NCBI GenBank assembly: GCA_027057345.1
Contig: JALUIX010000112.1
Span: forward strand, 1-8,099
Source: S144-45 sp015494035
Lineage (GTDB): Bacteria > Pseudomonadota > Gammaproteobacteria > Xanthomonadales > Marinicellaceae
DNA: 8,099 nucleotides
Direction: 5' to 3'
Position 1 is the stretch's first letter; every line of letters starts with the position of its first letter. Shown one piece after another: positions 1-6,312 of the stretch. The notes beneath the pieces were generated by a model. It was not told the DNA's origin and ran no database searches. It worked only from the letters and a program-made list of their open reading frames with translations. A program made the translations under genes and the position numbers.

Positions 1-205
1 TTCATGGGAGAACCTCTGTCTTTAGTTTACAAAAATTCTCTACTTCTGACCCCGCTTATTTTTCGGGGGGATTACCCATTATGGGTCTGGTGGACAGAGA
101 GTTAAAGGGTTTCGGGTTCTGGTTCCGGTGCTTGTGGCGGGTAGTTGACCGCGATCATACCGTCATGGGACAACCACCGGTGGTGCTCAGACAGGAAGTG
201 AAAAC
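1..205. other. Unassigned left edge, with a coding-like minus-strand tail next to repeat A
   Basis: No recognisable gene was found here. On the minus strand a reading frame emerges from the end of repeat A and runs to a TAA at about 102-104. Its last 34 or so residues (ending MIAVNYPPQAPEPEPETL) use ordinary codons and a Pro/Glu-rich tail, and might be the 3' remnant of a gene cut by repeat A. On the plus strand a frame open from the window edge stops at 103-105, and I cannot assign it. The stretch also has a perfect 12-bp palindrome, ACCACCGGTGGT, at 173-184, and a short CCCCG/CGGGG stem near 50-70 that lacks the T-run of an intrinsic terminator. Confidence 0.3.
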
Positions 206-207
206 TA

Positions 208-370
208 AGGAGCCCCTGATTGAACCTGGTGCGAGCAGATTGTTGTGAAAAATTGTTCAGTTCAAGGCGCAAACCGCACGTAATAGCAAGGCTATTGCGA
301 AGGTTTGCAACGCAGAAATGGACGATTTTACGCAGCAAGATGCCGTGTCACGATTCGATCAGAGGTTCCC
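208..370 (+). repeat. MITE-like palindromic repeat, copy A (divergent subtype)
   Basis: A 163-bp imperfect palindrome flanked by TA at 206-207 and 371-372. The left end reads AGGAGCCCCTGATTGAAC and the right end, read inward on the other strand, GGGAACCTCTGATCGAATC, the same terminal inverted repeat as copies B-D. The centre keeps AATAGC facing GCTATT. The mid-arms differ in sequence from B-D but pair with each other: GCAAACC faces GGTTTGC, and a stretch starting TTGTTGTG faces one whose complement starts TTGCTGCG, with most mismatches being C/T changes that allow G-U pairs. It has no coding capacity. It begins 7 bases beyond the deoA stop codon, so any deoA transcript end would carry it. I infer a non-autonomous element rather than a terminator, since no T-run follows. 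Confidence 0.75.
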
Positions 371-379
371 TAAGTTCAG

Positions 380-1651
380 TCACCGCACCACAAAACAGGA
401 GCGCATGGATTCGATCAGTTCGTGACTGCCACTGCGGTCATTGAGATGCAGCACACAGAGGATGTCGCCCACGGCGATGCGATTTTCCAGCGCCTGGATA
501 TCGCTGATCCCCACCGCCGGGTCGATGCTGTCACTGGCTTTCTTTCGACCGGCTTTCATTTCCACCAGCCACAGGCCAAGCTGGCGGGTGTCGATGGACT
601 GCAGGCGGCCGGTTTTGTTACTGCGGACTTCGATCTGGTAGCGGGCCTGAGGCAGGTACGCCTCTGGTTTCTCGGAAAAATCCGCCGGCGCGCCCAGGGC
701 GGTGATGGACTGTTGCCAGTGTTCCAGCGCCTTGCCGCTTTGCAAGGCCTGCAAAAGCTGGATTTGCGCGTCCCATTCGGCTTCGGCCAGGCCGGTCATC
801 ACCAGCAGTTCCTGCCCCCGCAACAAGGTCGTGTCCAGCAAGCGCGATTCGGTGATTTCGCCGGTGAGGTGTTGCACCGCGTGCCTGACTTCCAGTGCAT
901 TGCCGGCACAGCTGGCCAGCGGTTGGTTCATGTCATGAAACTGCGTGTTGCAACGCAAGCCGGCCAGTTTGGCCGTTTTGCTGATGCGGTCAGCCAGCGC
1001 CGTGGCCTGCTTGATGTCGCGCATAAAAGCGCCATTACCGACTTTAATGTCCATCACCAGCGCATCCAGCCCTTCAGCCAGTTTCTTGCTCAGAATCGAA
1101 GCCACAATCAATGGCAACACATCAATGGTGGCGGTGGTGTCCCGCACCGCATAGAAACGCCGGTCGGCCGGAACCAGCAAGTCTGACTGGCCGATAATGG
1201 CCATGCCGGTGGTTTTCACCACATCGCGCAGTTTTTTTAGCGGAATATTAATGTCGTAGCCGGGAATGCTTTCCATTTTATCCAGCGTGCCGCCGGTGTG
1301 GCCCAGGCCGCGGCCGGAAATCATGGGCACGTAACAGCCACAGGCGGCCAATAAGGGCGCCAGCAGCAAACTGACGCTGTCCCCCACCCCGCCGGTGGAG
1401 TGTTTGTCCACCACCGGGCCGTTCAGCGCCAGGTCTTTCCAACCCAGACTGACACCGGAATCCCGCATGGCCAGCGTCAGGCTGGCGGTTTCCTCGGGAC
1501 TCATGTCCTGAAAATTCACCGCCATGGCAAAGGCCGCAATCTGCTCGTTACTCACCGAGCGATCGGTGATGCCGCGCACAAATGCCTGAATATCGGCATC
1601 ACTCAAGGCTTTGCCGGTTTTTTTGCGCTGGATAAACTCTTCGGTTAGCAT
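380..1651 (-). CDS. deoA: Thymidine phosphorylase (DeoA)
   Basis: A cytoplasmic pyrimidine-nucleoside phosphorylase: thymidine plus phosphate gives thymine and 2-deoxyribose-1-phosphate. The 423-residue product starts MLTEEFIQRKK, matching the E. coli N-terminus; a longer upstream frame is only deoC read out of frame. The family signature is at residues 112-127 (SGRGLGHTGGTLDKME), the phosphate loop is KHSTGGVGD (83-91), and substrate-contact equivalents are H84, R170, S185 and K189. A helical N-terminal domain (about 1-65), central phosphate-binding domain and C-terminal domain (about 345 on) are all present. The start lies inside the end of deoC with a 7-base overlap (ATGCTAA), which suggests translational coupling. 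The C-terminus is about 17 residues shorter than in E. coli (440 aa, from memory) and ends SMRSCFVVR, just before repeat A, so the last residues may have been altered by element activity. The assignment as DeoA is secure. Confidence 0.96.
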   Translation of the reverse strand: MLTEEFIQRKKTGKALSDADIQAFVRGITDRSVSNEQIAAFAMAVNFQDMSPEETASLTLAMRDSGVSLGWKDLALNGPVVDKHSTGGVGDSVSLLLAPLLAACGCYVPMISGRGLGHTGGTLDKMESIPGYDINIPLKKLRDVVKTTGMAIIGQSDLLVPADRRFYAVRDTTATIDVLPLIVASILSKKLAEGLDALVMDIKVGNGAFMRDIKQATALADRISKTAKLAGLRCNTQFHDMNQPLASCAGNALEVRHAVQHLTGEITESRLLDTTLLRGQELLVMTGLAEAEWDAQIQLLQALQSGKALEHWQQSITALGAPADFSEKPEAYLPQARYQIEVRSNKTGRLQSIDTRQLGLWLVEMKAGRKKASDSIDPAVGISDIQALENRIAVGDILCVLHLNDRSGSHELIESMRSCFVVR

Positions 1652-2377
1652 GACGAGCAAACCACCTCCAGCAGGGAGCTGGCGCCAAAGCGAAAGCGTG
1701 CCGGGGTGATGGCCTGTGGGCCGAGAATGCCTTGTGCCAGTTGCAGATAGGTTTGTGCCTGAGCCAGGCTGCCAATGCCACCGGCGGCCTTGAAGCCTGC
1801 GGGCTGTCCGGAATCGGCAATGGCTTGTAACATGATGGCTGCCGCTTGTGGTGTGGCATTGACAACCGCCTTGCCGGTGGAGGTTTTGATGAAGTCGGCA
1901 CCATTGGCCAGGCACAGGTCTGACGCCTGTCGTATCAGGCGCGGGTCCCGCAATTCACCGCTTTCGATGATGACCTTAAGGTGCGCGCCAACGGNNNNNN
2001 NNNNCCGCATCGGCGGTTTTCCCCCCGCGAAAATCTGCGTAGGGCAAGACCAGGTCGATTTCGTCGGCGCCCTGGCCCAGGGCCGTCAGGGTCTCTTCCA
2101 GCACGGCGGTGGCCGGAAAGCGGCCATGAGGGAAATTCACCACCGTGGCCACAGCGGTGTGGCTATCACGCAGAGTATGGGCACACAGGCTGACCCATTT
2201 CGGCCACACGCACACCGCCGCCACCGGTCCCAAGGGTGTTGCAGCGCGCGCACACAGGTCACGAATGTCGGTTTCTGTTTCAACGTCACGAAGGCTGGTC
2301 AGGTCGATGAGCGAAACGATTTTCCGTGCATCGGCCTGTACCGCAGTGGGTGCATTGAAGGGGGAATGTGGTGGCAT
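1645..2377 (-). CDS. deoC: Deoxyribose-phosphate aldolase (DeoC), interrupted by a sequencing gap
   Basis: A class I aldolase that splits 2-deoxyribose-5-phosphate into acetaldehyde and glyceraldehyde-3-phosphate. The N-terminal part (124 residues to the gap) contains LIDLTSL, NFPHG and GADEIDLVLPY, whose second Asp (D108) matches catalytic D102 of E. coli. Beyond the gap come LKVIIESGEL, GADFIKTSTGK with the Schiff-base lysine, GFKAAGG with the second active-site lysine, and the phosphate-loop end RFGASSLL. The two halves are in different frames only because the gap is written as 10 Ns. Alignment to E. coli DeoC implies about 36 missing bases, which restores the frame and gives about 252 residues. 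The ATG at 2377 has no clear Shine-Dalgarno; no in-frame ATG was seen upstream in the stretch examined. It is first in a deoC-deoA unit behind the promoter at 2413-2441. I regard the gene as intact. Confidence 0.93.
1664..1669 (-). promoter_or_regulatory. Ribosome binding site for deoA inside deoC
   Basis: On the minus strand a perfect GGAGGT lies 12 bases upstream of the deoA ATG (1651), within the deoC codons for Leu-Glu-Val-Val near its C-terminus. It supports the 1651 start over longer frames. Spacing is slightly long, and coupling to deoC termination probably assists initiation. Confidence 0.6.
1995..2004. other. Assembly gap (10 Ns) inside deoC
   Basis: Ten undetermined bases. The reading frames on either side do not join at this length. 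Comparison with E. coli DeoC (between the residues matching GNEQVG and ANVLLK) indicates roughly 36 real bases, a multiple of three. This is a placeholder, not a biological lesion. Confidence 0.97.
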
Positions 2378-2412
2378 GGGCAGCGCGTGATTGGTGTTTT
2401 GACGGATCGGCC

Positions 2413-2441
2413 ATTTTACCGCAAAGTCGGTAAGCCGGCAA
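2413..2441 (-). promoter_or_regulatory. Candidate sigma70 promoter for deoC-deoA
   Basis: Read on the minus strand: a -35 TTGCCG (2441-2436), a 17-base spacer and a -10 TAAAAT (2418-2413). That is 4/6 and 5/6 matches to consensus with ideal spacing. Transcription would start near 2406, leaving a leader of about 29 bases before the deoC ATG. Repeat B ends (2486) upstream of the -35, so the promoter is intact. This is inferred from sequence match only. Confidence 0.55.
2416..2433. promoter_or_regulatory. Candidate operator: inverted repeat between -10 and -35
   Basis: TTACCG, six bases, then CGGTAA forms a perfect 6-bp dyad. It lies in the deoC promoter spacer and overlaps the -10 by three bases. 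A repressor bound here would block RNA polymerase, as expected for a nucleoside-responsive deo regulator, but no regulator gene is in the window and the site matches no operator I can name with confidence. Confidence 0.3.
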
Positions 2442-2485
2442 AACGGGATGCCGATTGTGCCGTGACCAGTATTAAACGCCCATTA

Positions 2486-2645
2486 AGGAGCCTCTGATTG
2501 AATCTGGAAGAAGCAGGTTATATCAGAAATGTTCGAGAACAAGGCGAAGTTCGTAGCAAATAGCAGGCTATTGGCAAGGACTTCAATGCAGTTATCTGGC
2601 ATTTCGGGTGTGAGAAGCGAGTTCATGATTCGATCAGGGCTTCCT
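2486..2645 (+). repeat. MITE-like palindromic repeat, copy B
   Basis: A 160-bp imperfect palindrome flanked by TA at 2484-2485 and 2646-2647. It starts AGGAGCCTCTGATTGAATC and ends GATTCGATCAGGGCTTCCT. Inner arms pair through GAAGT/ACTTC and around a centre AATAGC-AG-GCTATT. The outer arm contains AGAAATGTTCGAGAAC, facing GTTATCTGGCATTTC. It lies 14 bases past the DUF1684 stop and upstream of the deoC promoter, and so fills most of the intergenic region between the two units. It has the same orientation as A and C and no ORF. Confidence 0.88.
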
Positions 2646-2661
2646 TAAGATTAAATGGCGG

Positions 2662-3657
2662 TCAATCCATTCTCTCACGCGCGTGTGAGCCGCCACGGTA
2701 CTTCTTTTCACCGGCGGTAATGAATTCACGCAGGCGATTCTGGGGTGGCGGCAAGGGGCAAGTGGAGTAATCGGTAAAAGCACACGGCGGATTGTAGGCC
2801 CGGTTGAAGTCCAGCCAGGTTTCGCCATTGGCATCGGGTTTTTTTACGTACACAAAACGCCCCGGGCCATAGGTGCTGCGGCCATTGGTGCGATCAGCAA
2901 AAATAACAAAGTACTCATCACCGCCTTCATCTATCACATCCAGTCTTTGTGGTTTGCCATTGAGTTCAAAGGCCAGCGCCCCCGGGCTGGGTTCTTTGTT
3001 AAGCAGCCCCAGCACATTGACAATTTCAATGGATTTTGGCGGCTGGTACGGAATAAAACGGGCCTTCACACGCCATTTGGGGTCGGCCGGAAAATATTCC
3101 AGCCCGGCAAAATTAACCCGGGTGGGTGCCTGCGAGTCCTTGATACGCAAGGCCGGTTTGCCTCGTTCAATCACATAAAACTCATAGCTGTCATGGCGGA
3201 ATTTTGTCGTGTTTTCCTGCTGGTCAGTGGCCACCGGGATGGTGTCCGTCACGCGTTGGTCGTTGGCATGGATTTCGACGCCTGGTGCCGGGGTGAAAAA
3301 GAGCTTTTCACCGTCATAATCAAAATCACCCACATGTGGCGCGCCGTGACTGAGCTGTATCCGGTTGTCAGCCGCCGAGCCAATGCTGTTGCTACCCTTG
3401 TGCAACCATTCCATGCCTACCAGAGACAACCAGCCAAAGGGCCGTTTCAGGCTTTTCAGCCTGTGCTGTTTCCAGGCCTGCAGCTCGGCTAGCCATTGGC
3501 TGGACTCTGGCTCCGTTTCGGCCTGTAGTGGCGAAAATGGCGAAAAAGCCACCAAGACCAGAGTGAGAACAAAAATCCACAACGCCCGATGGGCGTTGCG
3601 GTGGTCATGCGGTGTGCAGTGGTTTGCGGTTGTCTTGACGGCGTGGTTCATGGTCAT
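2662..3657 (-). CDS. Exported DUF1684 family protein
   Basis: A 331-residue protein of the DUF1684 (COG3358) family, whose biochemical function is not established. The N-terminus has a long polar stretch (1-24), a hydrophobic segment (about 26-39) and a plausible signal cleavage after LQA (44-46), so the mature protein should be periplasmic or membrane-anchored. Family hallmarks are FGWLSLVGMEWL (74-85), FADRTNG then GPGRFVYV (253-272), and the conserved C-terminal block WLDFNRAYNPPCAF...CPLPPPQNRL (281-309) with Cys292 and Cys300. The ATG at 3657 abuts a GGGGG run. The second ATG at 3651 (two residues shorter) has that run at a better distance of 6 bases and may be the true start. Repeat C lies 18 bases upstream and separates it from the S46 peptidase gene, with which it was probably once a close operon. 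Family call firm, role unknown. Confidence 0.9.
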   Translation of the reverse strand: MTMNHAVKTTANHCTPHDHRNAHRALWIFVLTLVLVAFSPFSPLQAETEPESSQWLAELQAWKQHRLKSLKRPFGWLSLVGMEWLHKGSNSIGSAADNRIQLSHGAPHVGDFDYDGEKLFFTPAPGVEIHANDQRVTDTIPVATDQQENTTKFRHDSYEFYVIERGKPALRIKDSQAPTRVNFAGLEYFPADPKWRVKARFIPYQPPKSIEIVNVLGLLNKEPSPGALAFELNGKPQRLDVIDEGGDEYFVIFADRTNGRSTYGPGRFVYVKKPDANGETWLDFNRAYNPPCAFTDYSTCPLPPPQNRLREFITAGEKKYRGGSHARERMD

Positions 3658-3675
3658 CCCCCGGTTAGGTGCTTA

Positions 3676-3837
3676 TGGAAGCGCTGATTGAATCTGGACG
3701 AAGCAGGTTATGCCTGAAATGTTCGAGAACAAGGCGAAGTTCGCAGCCGATAGCGGGGGCTATTGGCCAGGGCTTCAACACAGTTATCGGACATTTCAGG
3801 TCTGGGAAGCGAGTTCACGATTTGATCAGCGCTTCCT
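3676..3837 (+). repeat. MITE-like palindromic repeat, copy C, at the S46 stop codon
   Basis: A 162-bp imperfect palindrome flanked by TA at 3674-3675 and 3838-3839. It starts TGGAAGCGCTGATTGAATC and ends with GATCAGCGCTTCCT. The middle resembles copies B and D (TGTTCGAGAACAAGGCGAAG) with central GATAGC and GCTATT. Its right TA plus the last element base form the TAA stop codon of the S46 peptidase gene. If the element and one TA are removed, the codon is still TAA and the gap to the DUF1684 ATG shrinks to about 16 bases, consistent with insertion at a TA in an operon junction. Confidence 0.88.
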
Positions 3838-6035
3838 TAATTGACCTGCATTTCCTTCAACAGGCGCTCGGCGTTGTCTACCTTGTCCATGATCCACAGC
3901 ATGTAACGGATGTCAACATGTATGGTGCGGGCCAGCTTCGGGTTGAATATCCAGTCGGTGTTGATGCTTTCATAGTTGCCGTCGAAGGCCAGCCCCACCA
4001 AACGGGCCTTGGCATCCAGCGTGGGCGAGCCGGAATTACCGCCGGTAATGTCCAGGTCAGAGAGGAAGTTCACCGGCACCGAGCCCAGCTTTTCGTCGTA
4101 ATACGGGCCAAAGTCGCGTTTGAGAATCAGTTCGATTTCCTTTTTGGGTGCGTCAAAAGGCGGCTTGCCGGTGTACTTTTCGATGATGCCGCGCAAGGTG
4201 GTAAACGGCTCATACCAGACCGCGTCTTTGGGCGAATAGCCTTGCATGGTGCCGAAGGTGACGCGCAGCGTGCTGTTGGCATCGGCATAGACAGGCTCGC
4301 CCTTTTCCTTGGCGTATTCCAGCAAGGCCGCCATGTAATTGGTGCGCGCTTCCTGAATGTCGGCCGACAGCGCCTTGTCGTGCTTTTCCTTTTTCATGCG
4401 CCAGGGGTACATGGCCTTGGCCAGTTGAATGAAAGGATCACGGCTATCATTTAGCTGTTCGGGCGTCGCTTCCATCAGCGCCAGGCGTTGCTGCTTGTCA
4501 CCCAAAGCGGTTTTGGCGTACATTTTTTTCAGCGTTTTGGCAATGCGCTGTGGATCCCGCTGGTCGCCTTTGAGGCCAAACCACTCATCGATGGCGGGCA
4601 CGTGTTCGTCTTTTGGCAAAGCCGCATACTGTTCCAGGGCGTACTGGGCCAGCGCCTGATCCACCTGCGGATCATAACGGCGATCAATCTGCACCAGGGA
4701 ATTGCGGATGCGATCCCAGTTGCGTTCCTGATAGGCTGGTTCACGCTCGGCATCGGGTTTCTGTTTTTCATCCGCCAGACGATATAGGCGATTGGCCGCA
4801 CTCAGCATGGAGCCGCGCTGAAACATACCAAGGAAAAAGTCACGATCCCGATGCTGGCGGCTTTCTTTCAACAATTGATTCAGGTTGTCCAGGCTGGCCA
4901 GGGCTTGCTGCTTGTTATGTTGTTGTGCCCACTGGCGGAACTCCTGTTCTTTCTGCTTTTTGGCTGTAATGGGCGCGGTGTCGCGGAAGCCATCCAGCAT
5001 GCCCTGGGAGTTTTTGGTGTAGTTGTTGATGCTGGCGATGTAAGACGCGTATTTGACCGCCGCATCAGGTCTGTTTTTTGTTTGCCCTTCAATGATTTGC
5101 ACGGCTTTATTGTAGTGCTTTATCACCATTGGATAATGCCAGCTGACCGCGTTTTCGATCTCTTCGGCCAGGCGGTGACGGCTGGTTCGGCCCGGGTAGC
5201 CGATGATCATGGCGAAGTCCCCTTCCTGCAGGCCTCTGGGGTTGACGCTCAGGTGGGTTTTGGGCTGGTACGGGACGTTGTCGGGGCTGTATTCCACCGA
5301 TTTACCTTCGGGAGACACGTAGGCGCGCAAGAAAGAAAAATCGCCCGTGTGGCGTGGCCACATCCAGTTGTCGATGTCGCCACCGAACTTGCCAATGGAA
5401 TCGGCCGGTGCGTAAACCAGGCGCACGTCCTTGATTTGACGCTGTTTGATCAGGTAATACTTCAGCCCGCCATGAAAGGTGGCCACGCGGCAACGGGTGG
5501 CATCATCGCTTTCACATTGCTTGATCAACTGTTTTTGCACGCCTTCCAGGGCATCATATCGGGCCAGACCGTGCAGGCCTTCAGCCGCTTTCAGCAGGGG
5601 CTTGCTCACGTCCTTGATGTCTTCGGTCACATACACGTACAAACCAGGGCCACCGGGCAGTTCATCTTTGAGTGTCGGCGCATAAAAGCCTTTTTCAATC
5701 AGGTTGTTCTTGTCGGTGGAATTGTACTGAATGGCCCCGTAGGCACAGTGGTGATTGGTGACAATCAGGCCCTGCGGAGAGACAAAGGAAGCCGAGCAGA
5801 AGCCCAGGCTCACCACTGCCGTCATGGGGTGCTTGTTCAGGTCGCTGATGGATTCAATGGGCAGTTCAAAACCGGCCTGCTTGACCTGTTTTTCCAGTGC
5901 TGGCATCTGCCACGGTTGCCACATGCCTTCCACGGCCACCGCGGCGGTGCTGAGTAGCGCGGCCGAAAGGCTGATTACGCCACGCTTCCAGAGGCTTATT
6001 TGTTTGGGCAACACTGATTGAATTATTGCTGACAT
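3837..6035 (-). CDS. S46 family serine dipeptidyl-peptidase, DPP7-like, exported
   Basis: A 732-residue exported peptidase that removes dipeptides from peptide N-termini, expected in the periplasm or outer envelope. The signal peptide is basic (K11, K17, R18), then hydrophobic (about 19-31), with cleavage after AVA (32-34). The trypsin-like fold is split by a helical domain as in the family. The catalytic triad is H96 (TNHHC, 93-97), D232 (PRHTGDFSFLR) and S668 (TGGNSGSP, 664-671). The residue 18 positions after the serine, which in S46 enzymes separates DPP7 (Gly) from acidic-specific DPP11 (Arg), is G686 in FDGN, pointing to the DPP7-like type favouring non-acidic P1 residues. Length agrees with the family (about 700-730). 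The start is supported by AGGA seven bases upstream. The stop codon coincides with the edge of repeat C. Confidence 0.95.
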   Translation of the reverse strand: MSAIIQSVLPKQISLWKRGVISLSAALLSTAAVAVEGMWQPWQMPALEKQVKQAGFELPIESISDLNKHPMTAVVSLGFCSASFVSPQGLIVTNHHCAYGAIQYNSTDKNNLIEKGFYAPTLKDELPGGPGLYVYVTEDIKDVSKPLLKAAEGLHGLARYDALEGVQKQLIKQCESDDATRCRVATFHGGLKYYLIKQRQIKDVRLVYAPADSIGKFGGDIDNWMWPRHTGDFSFLRAYVSPEGKSVEYSPDNVPYQPKTHLSVNPRGLQEGDFAMIIGYPGRTSRHRLAEEIENAVSWHYPMVIKHYNKAVQIIEGQTKNRPDAAVKYASYIASINNYTKNSQGMLDGFRDTAPITAKKQKEQEFRQWAQQHNKQQALASLDNLNQLLKESRQHRDRDFFLGMFQRGSMLSAANRLYRLADEKQKPDAEREPAYQERNWDRIRNSLVQIDRRYDPQVDQALAQYALEQYAALPKDEHVPAIDEWFGLKGDQRDPQRIAKTLKKMYAKTALGDKQQRLALMEATPEQLNDSRDPFIQLAKAMYPWRMKKEKHDKALSADIQEARTNYMAALLEYAKEKGEPVYADANSTLRVTFGTMQGYSPKDAVWYEPFTTLRGIIEKYTGKPPFDAPKKEIELILKRDFGPYYDEKLGSVPVNFLSDLDITGGNSGSPTLDAKARLVGLAFDGNYESINTDWIFNPKLARTIHVDIRYMLWIMDKVDNAERLLKEMQVN

Positions 6036-6259
6036 TGAAAGTTCCTGCTGAGTTTAAGAGTTTGGTTTTCGCTCTGCCAATGGCCTTGCAAGGGCGCTTG
6101 CAGGGTCAGATCGGCAGAGAATTGCCCGTGATTATCGTCATCGTAGGCGCTGGTAACAGTGCCAATGGTCACGAATTCGATGGGCGTAGCGATACAGTCG
6201 GTCTTCGTGGGTGCTTCGCAAAAAAGTCGTGGAGCCGACACCGGTTTCATCCGATGCAT
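6023..6259 (-). CDS. Doubtful small ORF upstream of the S46 peptidase
   Basis: A 78-codon frame from an ATG at 6259 (another at 6250; the frame opens further upstream at a TTG, 6301). The stop overlaps the S46 peptidase start by 13 bases. The second half (about IEFVTIGTVTSAYDDD onward) has protein-like alternating hydrophobic residues and common codons such as CTG, ACC and GCC; the first half does not. A different minus-strand frame over about 6135-6325 also reads well (containing GYASDETGVGSTTFLRSTH) but has no ATG and ends at a TGA near 6145. I do not recognise either. There is no signal peptide or convincing ribosome site. It could be a short leader gene, a frameshifted remnant, or non-coding. 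Confidence 0.22.
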   Translation of the reverse strand: MHRMKPVSAPRLFCEAPTKTDCIATPIEFVTIGTVTSAYDDDNHGQFSADLTLQAPLQGHWQSENQTLKLSRNFQCQQ

Positions 6260-6312
6260 ATCCGATAAAAGTGAGCGACGCAAGGCAGTTTTCCAATTCA
6301 AAATGGTTCTTA

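Noticed and set aside
1..100. A minus-strand GGGGTCAGAAGTAGAGAATTT-like stretch as the end of a known IS200/REP-type transposable element
   Set aside because: It has a familiar look, but no transposase or paired end is visible and I cannot confirm the resemblance from sequence alone.
173..184. Perfect palindrome ACCACCGGTGGT as an operator
   Set aside because: There is no adjacent gene start or promoter to give it a role, and short perfect palindromes occur by chance.
422..1186. Long plus-strand ORF opposite deoA, and similar ones opposite the S46 gene (4851-5957) and gor (6598-7434)
   Set aside because: They are antisense shadows of well-identified genes, a common effect of codon bias, and their translations show no family motif.
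1652..1915. An N-terminal extension of 88 residues on DeoA
   Set aside because: It is deoC sequence read in another frame. The homologous N-terminus begins at the ATG at 1651, with GGAGGT upstream.
6014..6023. CTGATTGAAT in the S46 N-terminal codons as another element end
   Set aside because: The match is only 10 bases, has no partner end or TA-flanked element, and is explained by coding for AIIQS.
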